Source: Bacteriovorax sp. (GTDB lineage: Bacteria; Bdellovibrionota; Bacteriovoracia; Bacteriovoracales; Bacteriovoracaceae). Taken from it: a stretch of DNA of 64,000 nt. Shown here in pieces: positions 17,195 to 27,913 of the stretch (its first letter is position 1; each line of letters opens with the position of its first letter). Where the stretch lies: NCBI GenBank assembly GCA_014377485.1, contig JACMPM010000002.1, positions 1-64,000 on the forward strand, given 5' to 3'. The position numbers and the translations under genes are program-made. A model generated the notes under the pieces. That model was not told the DNA's origin. It did no database searches and saw nothing but the letters and a program-made list of their open reading frames with translations.

Positions 17195-18388
17195 TTAATT
17201 ATTCCCATCTTTTGGAAGAATTGCAAAAGTTTTATCAGCACGATTGAAAAGGAGAACTTTTTGCTCGTTTAAAGAGTACTTTCCTCCCCCCACACTCAAT
17301 CTATCCAGGATTTTCTCTACACTGCCTTCTGCTCTGATAATGAGAGTAGATCCCTCGGTAGAGTAAGACTTCATCTGCGAGGTCAATTTAAGGTCTTTAA
17401 ACTTTTCTTGAAGGAGTGAATTAATTTGATAAATTTCGGTTAAACCGGCCTTTGAAAGTATTTTTATTTCAAGTTCGGTCTGTTCTATGGTTTTTGCATT
17501 AGATTCTACAACGCTATTTATTTTAGCTGATTGTGAAAGCAGAAGATTATAAACTAAACTGGCCAGTGATGAACTCAACGCCTTTTTGTTTTTAATATCG
17601 AAATCGCGTTTCTGTACCGGAAAATCAAACGCCAACAAGGTTGACCCTGATTTTGCATTCTGTAGTATGTAATGAGCAGATAGTTCATAACTTGCAGTGT
17701 AATTTTCTGTGTTGCTTGAAACTTTCTTAAAAGTAGAAGTCCATTTAAGAATGACTGATTTTGTATTCATATAATCAGGTTTAGAACTTAAATCTTTTTC
17801 CAAAATAAGAACGCTTTCAAATCCTTTAATTTCTTTCTCTATTAATTTTTTCCATGAATCGAGAATGACGCCTCTGAAAGACTCGGGCTTCATGACTCCC
17901 ACATCATCCCAAGTCATATTGTCATCCAGATCAATATTGGCTTCAAGATAAAAAGTTTTCAATTTGGTAGCGGCCAAATCAGTTGTGACTTCGAGAAAGG
18001 TCATTTTTAATTTTTCAGGATTGAGTAGGGCCTTAAAATTCCCAGAGAGGTTTCTACCTTCAGGTTTCGGTTCTTTTGGGTCTAGTGAAGCTGCAACTGA
18101 AATCGATACATTTTCAAAAAGACTTTGCAGAAAAGCAGCTTCTTCTTTAGAAGACATTTTCTTTTGATCTAGTTTACTCCAGAATAATTCTGAATTTAAT
18201 TTTAAGTCTTCGAGCTCACTAGTAACTGCCTGACGATAACCATTAAGGGTCAGCAATTGTTCTTCATTCATCTCTGCCGTAACTTCACTTGGTTTAGCCA
18301 GTACATCAATTGAAATATCTTTGGCAAATGAGAAATTAAAACTAAGGTTCATTAAAATCATAAATAAAAAGAAAGCATATTTAAACAT
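17195..18388 (-). CDS. Secreted protein of unknown function
   Basis: A 397-residue exported protein with a signal peptide ending NFSFAKD. The frame opens with a TTG at 18400, but the ATG at 18388 has AAGGTG just upstream and starts directly at the signal peptide, so I prefer it. Either way it overlaps the end of dnaE. The mature part is Ser/Lys-rich, with a helical N-terminal half. Its C-terminal domain (ILSKAGLTEIYQINSLLQEK, TLIIRAEGSVEKILDRLSVG) alternates strands and helices as in periplasmic secretin-type or FlgT-type modules, but I cannot name a family. The lipoprotein gene follows, and the two may act together in the envelope. Confidence 0.7.
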   Translation of the reverse strand: MFKYAFFLFMILMNLSFNFSFAKDISIDVLAKPSEVTAEMNEEQLLTLNGYRQAVTSELEDLKLNSELFWSKLDQKKMSSKEEAAFLQSLFENVSISVAASLDPKEPKPEGRNLSGNFKALLNPEKLKMTFLEVTTDLAATKLKTFYLEANIDLDDNMTWDDVGVMKPESFRGVILDSWKKLIEKEIKGFESVLILEKDLSSKPDYMNTKSVILKWTSTFKKVSSNTENYTASYELSAHYILQNAKSGSTLLAFDFPVQKRDFDIKNKKALSSSLASLVYNLLLSQSAKINSVVESNAKTIEQTELEIKILSKAGLTEIYQINSLLQEKFKDLKLTSQMKSYSTEGSTLIIRAEGSVEKILDRLSVGGGKYSLNEQKVLLFNRADKTFAILPKDGNN

Positions 18389-21300
18389 GAACACCTTCAA
18401 TTTTTCCGTCTTCTAATCGACCGTCAATAATAAATTTAACGGCATCTTTATTGAAGACTTCATTTATCTGATGGGCCATTTGCGGAGTTGGATTAATAAG
18501 ATACTGCTCACCTAATGGAAGTCTTGCGCGCCCTTCACTTGATTCAAAAATCATATGCATTGGAGTTGATCCTCTGTATGAAAGTAGAACCTGGCGAAGT
18601 TTATTGAGTTTTATCTCAGTTAAATCTTCAAGACTCACGCTTATCCGAACACCTGTGATTTTATTTTCAGCATGCACTTTCAAAAGATGAATCTTTTCAG
18701 CAAATATTTTTCTCGGGCTCTCTTGAAGATTAACATAACCTTCAACCAGAACCGGTTCATCACTATTTAAAATGGCTTCAAACTCTGCAAATACTTTTGG
18801 AAAAACTATACACTCAATTTTCCCAGTCAGGTCTTCCAGAGTAGCAAAAGACATTTTATCCCCTTTCTTGGTAAGGATAACTTTTTTAGCCGTAAATTTT
18901 CCGGCCAAGGTCATATTGCGTTTTTGATCTGAACCTAAAAAATCTTGAACGTGCGCCACCGGCATAGTTGCCATTTCTTTCATAAGGCTTGCGTAGCGAT
19001 CAAGTGGATGCCCAGAAATATAAATTCCCATCAACTCTGCTTCGTGACCCAGGCGTTCGATATCATCAAATTCCGGGACTTCCTGGATATCTAGATTGGC
19101 TTCAGCCGTCTGGTTGAAACTAGCTCCATTTTCAGAAGACATATCAAACAGAGACACTAAACCTAGAGATGTTTCTTCCTGACGTTTTTTACAATAAGCT
19201 AAAATCATATCGAGATTTTCAATTAAAGTTTTACGGTTGAGTTTTTCACACTCATCAAAAGCCCCTACCTTAATCAACGATTCAATCACGCGGGTATTGA
19301 TAATTTTTAAATTAACCCGCTCACAGAAGTTAACAAATCCCGTGTAGTGACCATTTTTAACTCGTTCGCGAACGATTTCTTCGACAGCATTGGCCCCTAC
19401 GTTTTTAACAGCCCCTATACCAAAACGGATGTTTTTTTCAACAACGTTAAACGGCCATAGAGATTCATTAATCGACGGTGGCATAACATCAATATCAAAA
19501 TGTTTTGCATCCCCAATATACTGGGTAATTTTATCCATGTTACCGAGTTCAGAACTGAGTAGAGCAGCAAAAAATGCAGCAGGATAATAGTATTTTAAGA
19601 AAGCAGTTTGAAAAGAAATAACAGAGTAAGCAACGGCGTGTGATTTATTGAAACCGTATTCCGCAAATTTTTCCATCTTATCAAAAAGATCGTTGGCCAC
19701 AACAGTATCGTAATTGCGCTCTTTAGCTCCGGCCAAAAACAACTCTCGGTGTTTTGCCATCTCGTCAGCTTTTTTCTTTCCCATCGCACGACGAAGCATA
19801 TCTGCTTGTCCGAGAGAGTAACCTGCAACTATTCGAGCAACGTTCATTACTTGCTCTTGATAAATAATGACACCATAAGTATCTTTTAAAACAGCTTCAA
19901 GCGAAGCAAACGGGTAATGAGTGAGTTTTCTTCCGTGCTTAATTTCAATAAACTCATCGACCATTCCCGACTCAAGTGGACCCGGGCGATAAAGTGCATT
20001 GATGGCAGAAATATCGTCGATTGATCCAGGTGCAATTCTTTTACAGAGATCGATCATCCCTGAGGACTCGAGCTGGAAGACTCCAACTGTTTCGCCTTTT
20101 GAAATAAAGTCGTAAACGTTTTGGTCTTCAAGATCAATATTCTCAATATCAAAATCGGGAACCTTGTCGCGTTTAATAAAGTTAGTGGCATTTTCAATTA
20201 CGGTTAATGTTTTTAATCCTAAGAAGTCGAATTTAACCAGTCCGATTTTTTCTGAAAAATCTTTATCGAATTGAATGACTTTTTCACCCATGCGACCTTT
20301 GAATAAGGGGCAGTAATTCACCAACGGCTGGTTGGTAATGATAACACCTGCAGCGTGAATCGAAGCATGGCGCAGCAGCCCTTCAAGACGGCGGGAAATA
20401 TTGACGACTTGTTTTATGCGAGAGTCACTCTCCATCAGTTCAGTAAGTTTTGGTTCAAGTTCTAATGCTTTTTCCAAAGTCATTTTTAATTCATCTGGAA
20501 TTAATTTTGAGAGAACATCGGCCTCACTAAAAGTTAAACCAAAAACCCGCGAGACATCTTTAATAACTGCTTTAGCCTGAAGTTTACCAAAAGTAATAAT
20601 TTGTCCAACTCGCTCTTCACCATATTTCTTAGTTACGTATTCAATAACTTTATAGCGGTTCTCCTGACAAAAATCGACGTCAAAATCGGGCATAGAGACG
20701 CGTTCAGGATTGATAAAGCGCTCAAAAAGTAGATTGAATGGAATTGGATCGACGTTGGTTATTTCCAAGGAGTAGGCAACAATAGAACCAGCTCCTGAAC
20801 CACGCCCTGGACCTACTGGACAACCATTGCTCTTAGCCCATTTTATGAAGTCCGATACGATGAGGAAGTAACCAGGAAATCCCATCTTCACAATCATTGC
20901 AAGTTCGTCTTCTAATCTCTCTAAGTATTTTGGCTTTACTTCGGTTTCCCAATTTTCTTGTAAGCGCAATTTTGCAAAGTGTGGTCCGCCAAAACGCCAC
21001 TCAATTCCTTCGCGTGATTTTCTTCTAAAATAATCCGGTGCCGTTTCATCAGTTTCAATCGGGTAATCCGGAAGGTGATAAACTTGATTCCCGTGTTCAT
21101 CTTTCCAATTGAATTCAACATTACATTTATCAGCGATTTTAAGAGTGTTATCACACGCCTGTGGAGCGTAATGAAAAGACTCACGCATCTCAGTTGGCGA
21201 TTTGTAAAAAAATTCATTGGTAGTCAAACGCATGCGGTTTTCATCTGCGAGCGTTTTACCGGTTTGAACACATAGCAGAACTTCTTGAGCAGCTGCATCT

Positions 21301-21995
21301 TCTCTTGTTAAGTAATGGCAGTCGTTAGTTGCAACAATTTGCACGTCACGAGTACTGGCGTATTTTAGAATTTTTTCATTAACAATTTTTTGTTCTGGAA
21401 TTCCATTTTCTTGAATCTCCAGGTAAAAATCTTCACCGAAAAGATCCTGAAGTTTTTCTATTGCTTTAATAGCTTTGTCATCTTGTTCAGTGAAAAAGTT
21501 GTATCCAACTTCCCCCTTCAGACATGCAGTAGTGCAAATCAACCCCTCTTTGAATTCACGAAGTAGTTCGTAGTCAGCTCGAGGTTTATAATAAAAACCT
21601 TCCATATAGGCGCGTGAGAGAAGTTTACATAAATTTTGATACCCAGTTTCGTTTTTACACAAAAGAATTAAGTGATGGATTTGGTGGCGCGACTCCATTT
21701 CATCTTGAGAGCCCACAACTTTTTGTTTTTTGAGTGCGCCTTTTTCAAAGCGAGATCCAGGAGTAAAATAAATTTCACTTCCAAGAATAGGTTTGATACC
21801 GGCAGCTTTACATTGAGTATAGAAGTCAATAGCACCAAACATATTCCCATGATCAGTTTGGGCAATGGCAGGAACGCCTAGTTCTTTTGCTCTTTTGATT
21901 AGATCTTTCAGCCTAATGGCCCCATCTAAAAGCGAGTACTGGGTATGTAAATGTAAATGAACAAAACTCTCTGGGTGTGTTTCAAGAAAGGACAT
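18381..21995 (-). CDS. dnaE: DNA polymerase III alpha subunit
   Basis: The 1204-residue replicative polymerase of the DnaE type begins with a PHP domain (HLHLHTQYSLLDGAIRL, AQTDHGNMFG) whose metal ligands look largely intact. The palm has GPGRGSGAGSIVAYSL and the catalytic PDFDVDFCQENR. Then come the fingers (RRAMGKKKADEMAKHRE), a helix-hairpin-helix region and an OB fold (MTLAGKFTAKKVILTKKGD). The internal clamp-binding site is SLGLVSLFD, where many homologues have Gln at the Leu before VSLF. Length is normal for DnaE1 (about 1160-1200). It heads a minus-strand operon and is divergent from the gene at 22153. Confidence 0.97.
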   Translation of the reverse strand: MSFLETHPESFVHLHLHTQYSLLDGAIRLKDLIKRAKELGVPAIAQTDHGNMFGAIDFYTQCKAAGIKPILGSEIYFTPGSRFEKGALKKQKVVGSQDEMESRHQIHHLILLCKNETGYQNLCKLLSRAYMEGFYYKPRADYELLREFKEGLICTTACLKGEVGYNFFTEQDDKAIKAIEKLQDLFGEDFYLEIQENGIPEQKIVNEKILKYASTRDVQIVATNDCHYLTREDAAAQEVLLCVQTGKTLADENRMRLTTNEFFYKSPTEMRESFHYAPQACDNTLKIADKCNVEFNWKDEHGNQVYHLPDYPIETDETAPDYFRRKSREGIEWRFGGPHFAKLRLQENWETEVKPKYLERLEDELAMIVKMGFPGYFLIVSDFIKWAKSNGCPVGPGRGSGAGSIVAYSLEITNVDPIPFNLLFERFINPERVSMPDFDVDFCQENRYKVIEYVTKKYGEERVGQIITFGKLQAKAVIKDVSRVFGLTFSEADVLSKLIPDELKMTLEKALELEPKLTELMESDSRIKQVVNISRRLEGLLRHASIHAAGVIITNQPLVNYCPLFKGRMGEKVIQFDKDFSEKIGLVKFDFLGLKTLTVIENATNFIKRDKVPDFDIENIDLEDQNVYDFISKGETVGVFQLESSGMIDLCKRIAPGSIDDISAINALYRPGPLESGMVDEFIEIKHGRKLTHYPFASLEAVLKDTYGVIIYQEQVMNVARIVAGYSLGQADMLRRAMGKKKADEMAKHRELFLAGAKERNYDTVVANDLFDKMEKFAEYGFNKSHAVAYSVISFQTAFLKYYYPAAFFAALLSSELGNMDKITQYIGDAKHFDIDVMPPSINESLWPFNVVEKNIRFGIGAVKNVGANAVEEIVRERVKNGHYTGFVNFCERVNLKIINTRVIESLIKVGAFDECEKLNRKTLIENLDMILAYCKKRQEETSLGLVSLFDMSSENGASFNQTAEANLDIQEVPEFDDIERLGHEAELMGIYISGHPLDRYASLMKEMATMPVAHVQDFLGSDQKRNMTLAGKFTAKKVILTKKGDKMSFATLEDLTGKIECIVFPKVFAEFEAILNSDEPVLVEGYVNLQESPRKIFAEKIHLLKVHAENKITGVRISVSLEDLTEIKLNKLRQVLLSYRGSTPMHMIFESSEGRARLPLGEQYLINPTPQMAHQINEVFNKDAVKFIIDGRLEDGKIEGVHV

Positions 21996-22152
21996 GATCC
22001 TTAACTCCTTAAATGCGCGTGTGTGATAGCTCTATTTAAGCATTTTCGTCCTGTAAAGTCAGCGATTTCGAAAGTCTTTTTTACACGGTTATCAGAGTGG
22101 TTTTGAATCTTTTTGGCAATTAGCGTAAAATAGCATAACTTACGGAGAACTT

Positions 22153-22779
22153 ATGAAAAAAAGCAGCATTTCACCTGCATTGATCCTCTTATCAATCTCC
22201 CTGCTTATTGTCGGGTTCATGGCCTATTTGCATTACAAAAATTCTGACCTCCTAAATGATAATAAAAGTAAGTTGACTCTTTTAAATACTGCCAAAAAAG
22301 TGCCACTTTTAAAGAATCTTATCGCAAAGAATTTAGCCAAACAAAACGCTATGGCAGAGGCCCAGGTCACAGATCAAAATGTTCTAACAGTAGAGCGAGT
22401 TTATACAGAAGAAGAAATCAATGAAATGACTGAGAGTAAATTCGTTGAACTTTTAAAAGATACAGAACGTAGATTGCCAAAACTCACTGACCTCAAAAAA
22501 ATTCCTCCAGGAGCACTTCATCACACTCCTCCGCTTATTATTTTGGCCGGAAGAGATTTGGGCGTGATTAAAGAAGTCTTAAAAGTTCATGAATCTTATG
22601 AAAGAGTGGCTGCTCCATTTTATAAAAGTTGTGCGAAAAATGATGAAGGAACAACTCCGGTGCGTGCTCTTTGTCTTACAAATTTAATTGAAATAAAAAG
22701 AAAGAAAAATGAAAATTTGAATCTAAAAGATTATCCGGAGAGGCTCATAGCGCTCTCAAAAATGATTACTGATATATAA
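22153..22779 (+). CDS. Single-pass membrane protein of unknown function
   Basis: The 208-residue protein has one N-terminal transmembrane helix (ALILLSISLLIVGFMAYL, about 9-26). A lysine-rich linker follows, then a soluble domain of about 130 residues that would face the periplasm. Two Cys (KSCAKND and ALCLTN) could form a disulfide. No family is recognised. The start is supported by ACGGAGA before the ATG. The HAD-like gene follows after seven bases, suggesting one transcript that diverges from dnaE. Confidence 0.65.
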   Translation: MKKSSISPALILLSISLLIVGFMAYLHYKNSDLLNDNKSKLTLLNTAKKVPLLKNLIAKNLAKQNAMAEAQVTDQNVLTVERVYTEEEINEMTESKFVELLKDTERRLPKLTDLKKIPPGALHHTPPLIILAGRDLGVIKEVLKVHESYERVAAPFYKSCAKNDEGTTPVRALCLTNLIEIKRKKNENLNLKDYPERLIALSKMITDI

Positions 22780-22786
22780 AAAAATT

Positions 22787-23686
22787 ATGAAAGGATCAAA
22801 AAAAAATAAAAATTTAGGTCAGCTTTCTTTTGATATGATGATTCCAAAAGAAACTGACCGCAACTTCCACCTTGGTGGAAGATCATTTTATTTTTTTGAC
22901 TTCGATGACAATGTCGCTTTTTTATCAACTCCAATTATCATCTTCAATAAAAAGTCAGGTGCCGAAGTTGCACTTTCAAGCGGTGAATTTGCACATGAAA
23001 ATAAGAACATTGGTCTCTCTGGTCTCTATGCAGATTTCTACATGGATTTCAATGATGCCCATGGATCTTTTAGACATTTTAGAGATAAAGAATTTAATCC
23101 TCTAGAAATCAGAGAAGGAAAAAAACAAGGCTTCGTCGAAGATATTTTAAAAGCACTTAAAGAAGTGGACACACACTGGAAAGCACCGTCTTGGGAATAT
23201 TTTTATCATGCCACCTACAACAATAGACCTGTTTCTCTTATTACGGCCAGAGGACATCATCCAACGACTATTATCGAAGGTGTGAATCAATTAGTGAAAG
23301 CCGGATATCTGCCCAACGCTCCAAACTATCATAGTATTTATCCAGTTTCGAATCCTGAAGTTAGAAAAGATTTGGGTGATATTGATTTCAAGCAAAGTGT
23401 TGCTGAATTAAAAAAACACGCCATAAGAGCAAGTGTTGAAAAAGCGATTGAACTTTATGGTTACTCTCCATTCCATCGCTTTGGAATGAGCGATGACGAT
23501 CATAAAAATGTAGAGCTTATCACTGAAGAAATGAGAGATTTAAAAAGAAAATATCCAGAGATGAGTTTTTTCGTGATCGAGACTTTTAAAGATTCATTTT
23601 CTAAACGAGAAGTTTTAATGCATGAAACTAGAGAAGTCATTTCTGCAAAAGAGTCTACTAAACCGCAATTGAGTCTTTTTGATTAA
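22787..23686 (+). CDS. HAD-like protein with sliding-clamp-binding motif
   Basis: The 299-residue protein shows three HAD-superfamily landmarks: FFDFDDNVAFLSTP (nucleophile loop DxD, about residues 34-40), SLITARGHHP (motif II, Thr) and FGMSDDDHKN (motif IV acidic residues). A phosphatase or related phosphotransferase is likely; the substrate is unknown. It ends in QLSLFD, a near-perfect bacterial beta-clamp-binding peptide (QL[S/D]LF), free at the C terminus. A related GQLSFD occurs at residues 11-16. With dnaE divergent upstream, a role at the replication fork or in DNA repair is a reasonable inference. The stop lies in a TTAA shared with the convergent SGNH gene. Confidence 0.7.
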   Translation: MKGSKKNKNLGQLSFDMMIPKETDRNFHLGGRSFYFFDFDDNVAFLSTPIIIFNKKSGAEVALSSGEFAHENKNIGLSGLYADFYMDFNDAHGSFRHFRDKEFNPLEIREGKKQGFVEDILKALKEVDTHWKAPSWEYFYHATYNNRPVSLITARGHHPTTIIEGVNQLVKAGYLPNAPNYHSIYPVSNPEVRKDLGDIDFKQSVAELKKHAIRASVEKAIELYGYSPFHRFGMSDDDHKNVELITEEMRDLKRKYPEMSFFVIETFKDSFSKREVLMHETREVISAKESTKPQLSLFD

Positions 23687-24822
23687 TAGTCTTTTGCACT
23701 CCGGCTCTCCCCAATCGCTTTATAAAACGATTCAATTAGAATCTTATTACCCCCTTCATTCAAATGGCAATGGTCATTAAAAAGCCTTTCTCCTGGAATA
23801 TGACGAGGCTCTGCTTTTTTGATTTCCTCCTCAACATCAGCAAGTATTATTTTTTTCGAGGAAGCTATTTTCCTGATAATTTGATTTTCAATTTTTGATG
23901 ATTGATGCCTTCCAACTGTCTTGGCCAGAAAATCTTCGCCGAAGTTATAAGCCTTCATGTAATCGCCCTTATCAAAAAACTCATTAAATTCACGATAATC
24001 TGCTCTCATCTCTTTTGGAAGATAAGGATTAAAAATATTTGAAGGAACCGATCCAATAATGATGGGAATTTTGTGAACTTGATAAATGCTAACCAGTTTT
24101 TCAAGATTATTTTTAAAAATCGTCATGCGTTCTTGTAGATCGTCTAGATTGAAGTGATAACTCCACGCTCTTTGAGTATCAGGATCCTTTGACAAAAACT
24201 CAGCTTGTTTGCTTTTTTCTAGTTGAGTTAAGGTATGGTGAAGAAATCCTGTAGATGCCAATCTTAAAAGTGCTGAATGATAATAAAAATTCCCCACAAA
24301 AGCATTTTTTGGATTGATAAGATTAAATTGTTCTACTTCTTCGAACTCATTATGTCCTATATAGACCAGCAATAAATCCGGTTGGTATTGTATCATTTCT
24401 TTTGCTGCTAGTAGTAGCCTGGTGGAGCCATAAGACTTTCCTCCAAGATTTAATATTTCAACTTCATTGAAATTTGGAAACTTACTCTTTAACTGCTTTG
24501 AAAATTCTGGAAGAAAATGATGAATATTGTTGATGGAAGACTCGCCTAAAAAAACAATTCTAAAAACATTTGGATTTTTTTTAGCAAGAAAAACTTGATC
24601 CTGAAAGATCGCTAGCTTTTGAGGATTAGTTTTTCTGAATTCAGGTTGCCCATCTTCTTTGATAAAGATAGGATTATTCGCCGTGAATCCTCCGTCAAAA
24701 TCGACAAGAGCTGTGGGATACCAATTTTCGATTAGAAGTGCGAAGGATTCCATAGTTCCAAAAAAAATAAGAAAAATAAATCCACTAAAAAAGATTTTCT
24801 TTTTTAAGGAAATTATTCCCAC
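23683..24822 (-). CDS. Membrane-anchored SGNH/GDSL-type hydrolase
   Basis: The 379-residue protein has an N-terminal transmembrane segment or uncut signal (KIFFSGFIFLIFFGTMESFAL). The extracytoplasmic SGNH fold carries FLGESSINN (nucleophile Ser block), NLGGKSYGS (Gly block), VYIGHNEFEE (Asn block) and DHCHLNEGG near the end (Asp/His). Such proteins are esterases or acyltransferases acting on lipids, glycans or modified sugars; the substrate is unknown. The ATG overlaps the end of guaA by 10 bases, so it is probably translated from the gua transcript, although no metabolic link to GMP synthesis is apparent. Confidence 0.75.
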   Translation of the reverse strand: MGIISLKKKIFFSGFIFLIFFGTMESFALLIENWYPTALVDFDGGFTANNPIFIKEDGQPEFRKTNPQKLAIFQDQVFLAKKNPNVFRIVFLGESSINNIHHFLPEFSKQLKSKFPNFNEVEILNLGGKSYGSTRLLLAAKEMIQYQPDLLLVYIGHNEFEEVEQFNLINPKNAFVGNFYYHSALLRLASTGFLHHTLTQLEKSKQAEFLSKDPDTQRAWSYHFNLDDLQERMTIFKNNLEKLVSIYQVHKIPIIIGSVPSNIFNPYLPKEMRADYREFNEFFDKGDYMKAYNFGEDFLAKTVGRHQSSKIENQIIRKIASSKKIILADVEEEIKKAEPRHIPGERLFNDHCHLNEGGNKILIESFYKAIGESRSAKDY

Positions 24823-26366
24823 TCAATTGTTCCAGGAGGCTTCGAAGTAATATCGTAAACAACTCTCGTTATTCCCTTTACTTCATTGGTAATTCTTCTG
24901 GAAACAGCTTCCAGGAACTCATGAGGAAAATGAGACCAATTCGCCGTCATTCCATCTGAGCTATTAACCATTCGCAGACAGATAACATTTTCGTAAGCTC
25001 TGCCATCACCCTTTACTCCCACCGTTTTAACAGGAAGAAAAACAGTAAAGGCCTGCCATGTAGAATGATAAAGTTTTGCTTCAAGCAATTCTTCATAAAG
25101 AATCTGATCTGACTCCTGAACCATACGAATTGAATCGTGGTCAATCGCCCCTAAAATACGCACTCCAAGTCCCGGACCTGGAAAAGGGTGGCGGAAAACC
25201 CATTCACGGTTTAATCCCAAGGTCATACCCATCTCGCGGACTTCATCTTTAAAAAGAAATCGCAGTGGTTCTAATAATTTCAATTTCATTCGATCTGGAA
25301 GCCCACCAACATTGTGATGTGATTTAATTGTTACCGATTTCCCACCTACAATATGCGGTGAAATTGATTCGATAACATCCGGATAGAGTGTTCCCTGCAA
25401 TAAGTATTCAAAATGTATTTGGAATTTTTCCTGATACTCCAGAACTTTCGCTTCAAAAATATCAATAAATATCTTTCCAATAATTTTTCTTTTTTTCTCA
25501 GGATCATCAACACCTTTCAAAGCATCGTAGAAATCTTTTTTTGCATCGATCACTTCTATTTTTAGATATGTCTGCTCTTGAAGTTTTTTTATGTGGTGAT
25601 AGTCTTGTAAACGAAGAAGTCCATTGTCTACAAAAAAGCAATAAAGATTTTCACCTAAAACTTTTTGAGCGAGCATGGCAGCGACAAGCGAGTCGACTCC
25701 CCCTGAAAAAGCACAGAGAACTTTTTTGTCTCCGACTTTTTTAACCATGTTCAGAGCTTCAACTAACATCTCTTCTGCGTTCCAGTCAGTCTTGATCTTG
25801 GCAATTTCACGGTAGAAATAATCGAGAACCAGCTTCCCTTGTTTTGAATGTTCAACTTCAGGATGAAACTGCAATCCCATTATAGGTCTGTCTCGATGTT
25901 TGATCGCAGCGACTAATTGATTGGAGCTTTTCATAACGATATCAAAAGAACTAGGTACTGTTGAAACATGATCCGAGTGACTCATCCACACACTCATAGT
26001 TTGAGGACAATTTGGAATATTAAAAAGAGAAGTGAAGTGAATATCAGCATGGCCGTATTCGCCAATTAGCCCCTTCTCTACTACACCGCCAAAATGTTTT
26101 CCCAAAAGTTGCATGCCATAGCAAATTCCCAATATTGGTAAATCTCTATGGCCGAACATAAATGTATAATCGTTTTTATCTTCGAAAACGGATTGAGGGC
26201 CGCCCGAAATAATAAGACATTCTGGCAACAAATTATTTTGAAAACGAGTTCGGCATTCATCGAGAGTTATAATCTCTGATGAATATCCCAGCTCACGAGT
26301 CTTGCGAGTAATTAATTGAGTATACTGTGAACCAAAGTCCACGATCCAAACTTTTGTGTGTTTCAT
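24813..26366 (-). CDS. guaA: GMP synthase (glutamine-hydrolysing)
   Basis: The 517-residue enzyme converts XMP to GMP with ATP and glutamine. The class I glutaminase domain has GICYGMQLLG with the catalytic Cys, and LQFHPEVEHS with the His. The PP-loop ATP pyrophosphatase domain has FSGGVDSLVAAML. The C-terminal dimerisation domain ends in KPPGTIEWE, the usual terminus. It lies four bases after guaB in the same operon. Confidence 0.98.
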   Translation of the reverse strand: MKHTKVWIVDFGSQYTQLITRKTRELGYSSEIITLDECRTRFQNNLLPECLIISGGPQSVFEDKNDYTFMFGHRDLPILGICYGMQLLGKHFGGVVEKGLIGEYGHADIHFTSLFNIPNCPQTMSVWMSHSDHVSTVPSSFDIVMKSSNQLVAAIKHRDRPIMGLQFHPEVEHSKQGKLVLDYFYREIAKIKTDWNAEEMLVEALNMVKKVGDKKVLCAFSGGVDSLVAAMLAQKVLGENLYCFFVDNGLLRLQDYHHIKKLQEQTYLKIEVIDAKKDFYDALKGVDDPEKKRKIIGKIFIDIFEAKVLEYQEKFQIHFEYLLQGTLYPDVIESISPHIVGGKSVTIKSHHNVGGLPDRMKLKLLEPLRFLFKDEVREMGMTLGLNREWVFRHPFPGPGLGVRILGAIDHDSIRMVQESDQILYEELLEAKLYHSTWQAFTVFLPVKTVGVKGDGRAYENVICLRMVNSSDGMTANWSHFPHEFLEAVSRRITNEVKGITRVVYDITSKPPGTIEWE

Positions 26367-26370
26367 TCTA

Positions 26371-27843
<1,473 letters not shown>

Positions 27844-27913
27844 TTACTCTTTCTCACAGAAAATTCGTTTGAAAAAACAATTTTGATTAAGACTAAAAAA
27901 GTATGATTTTTTT

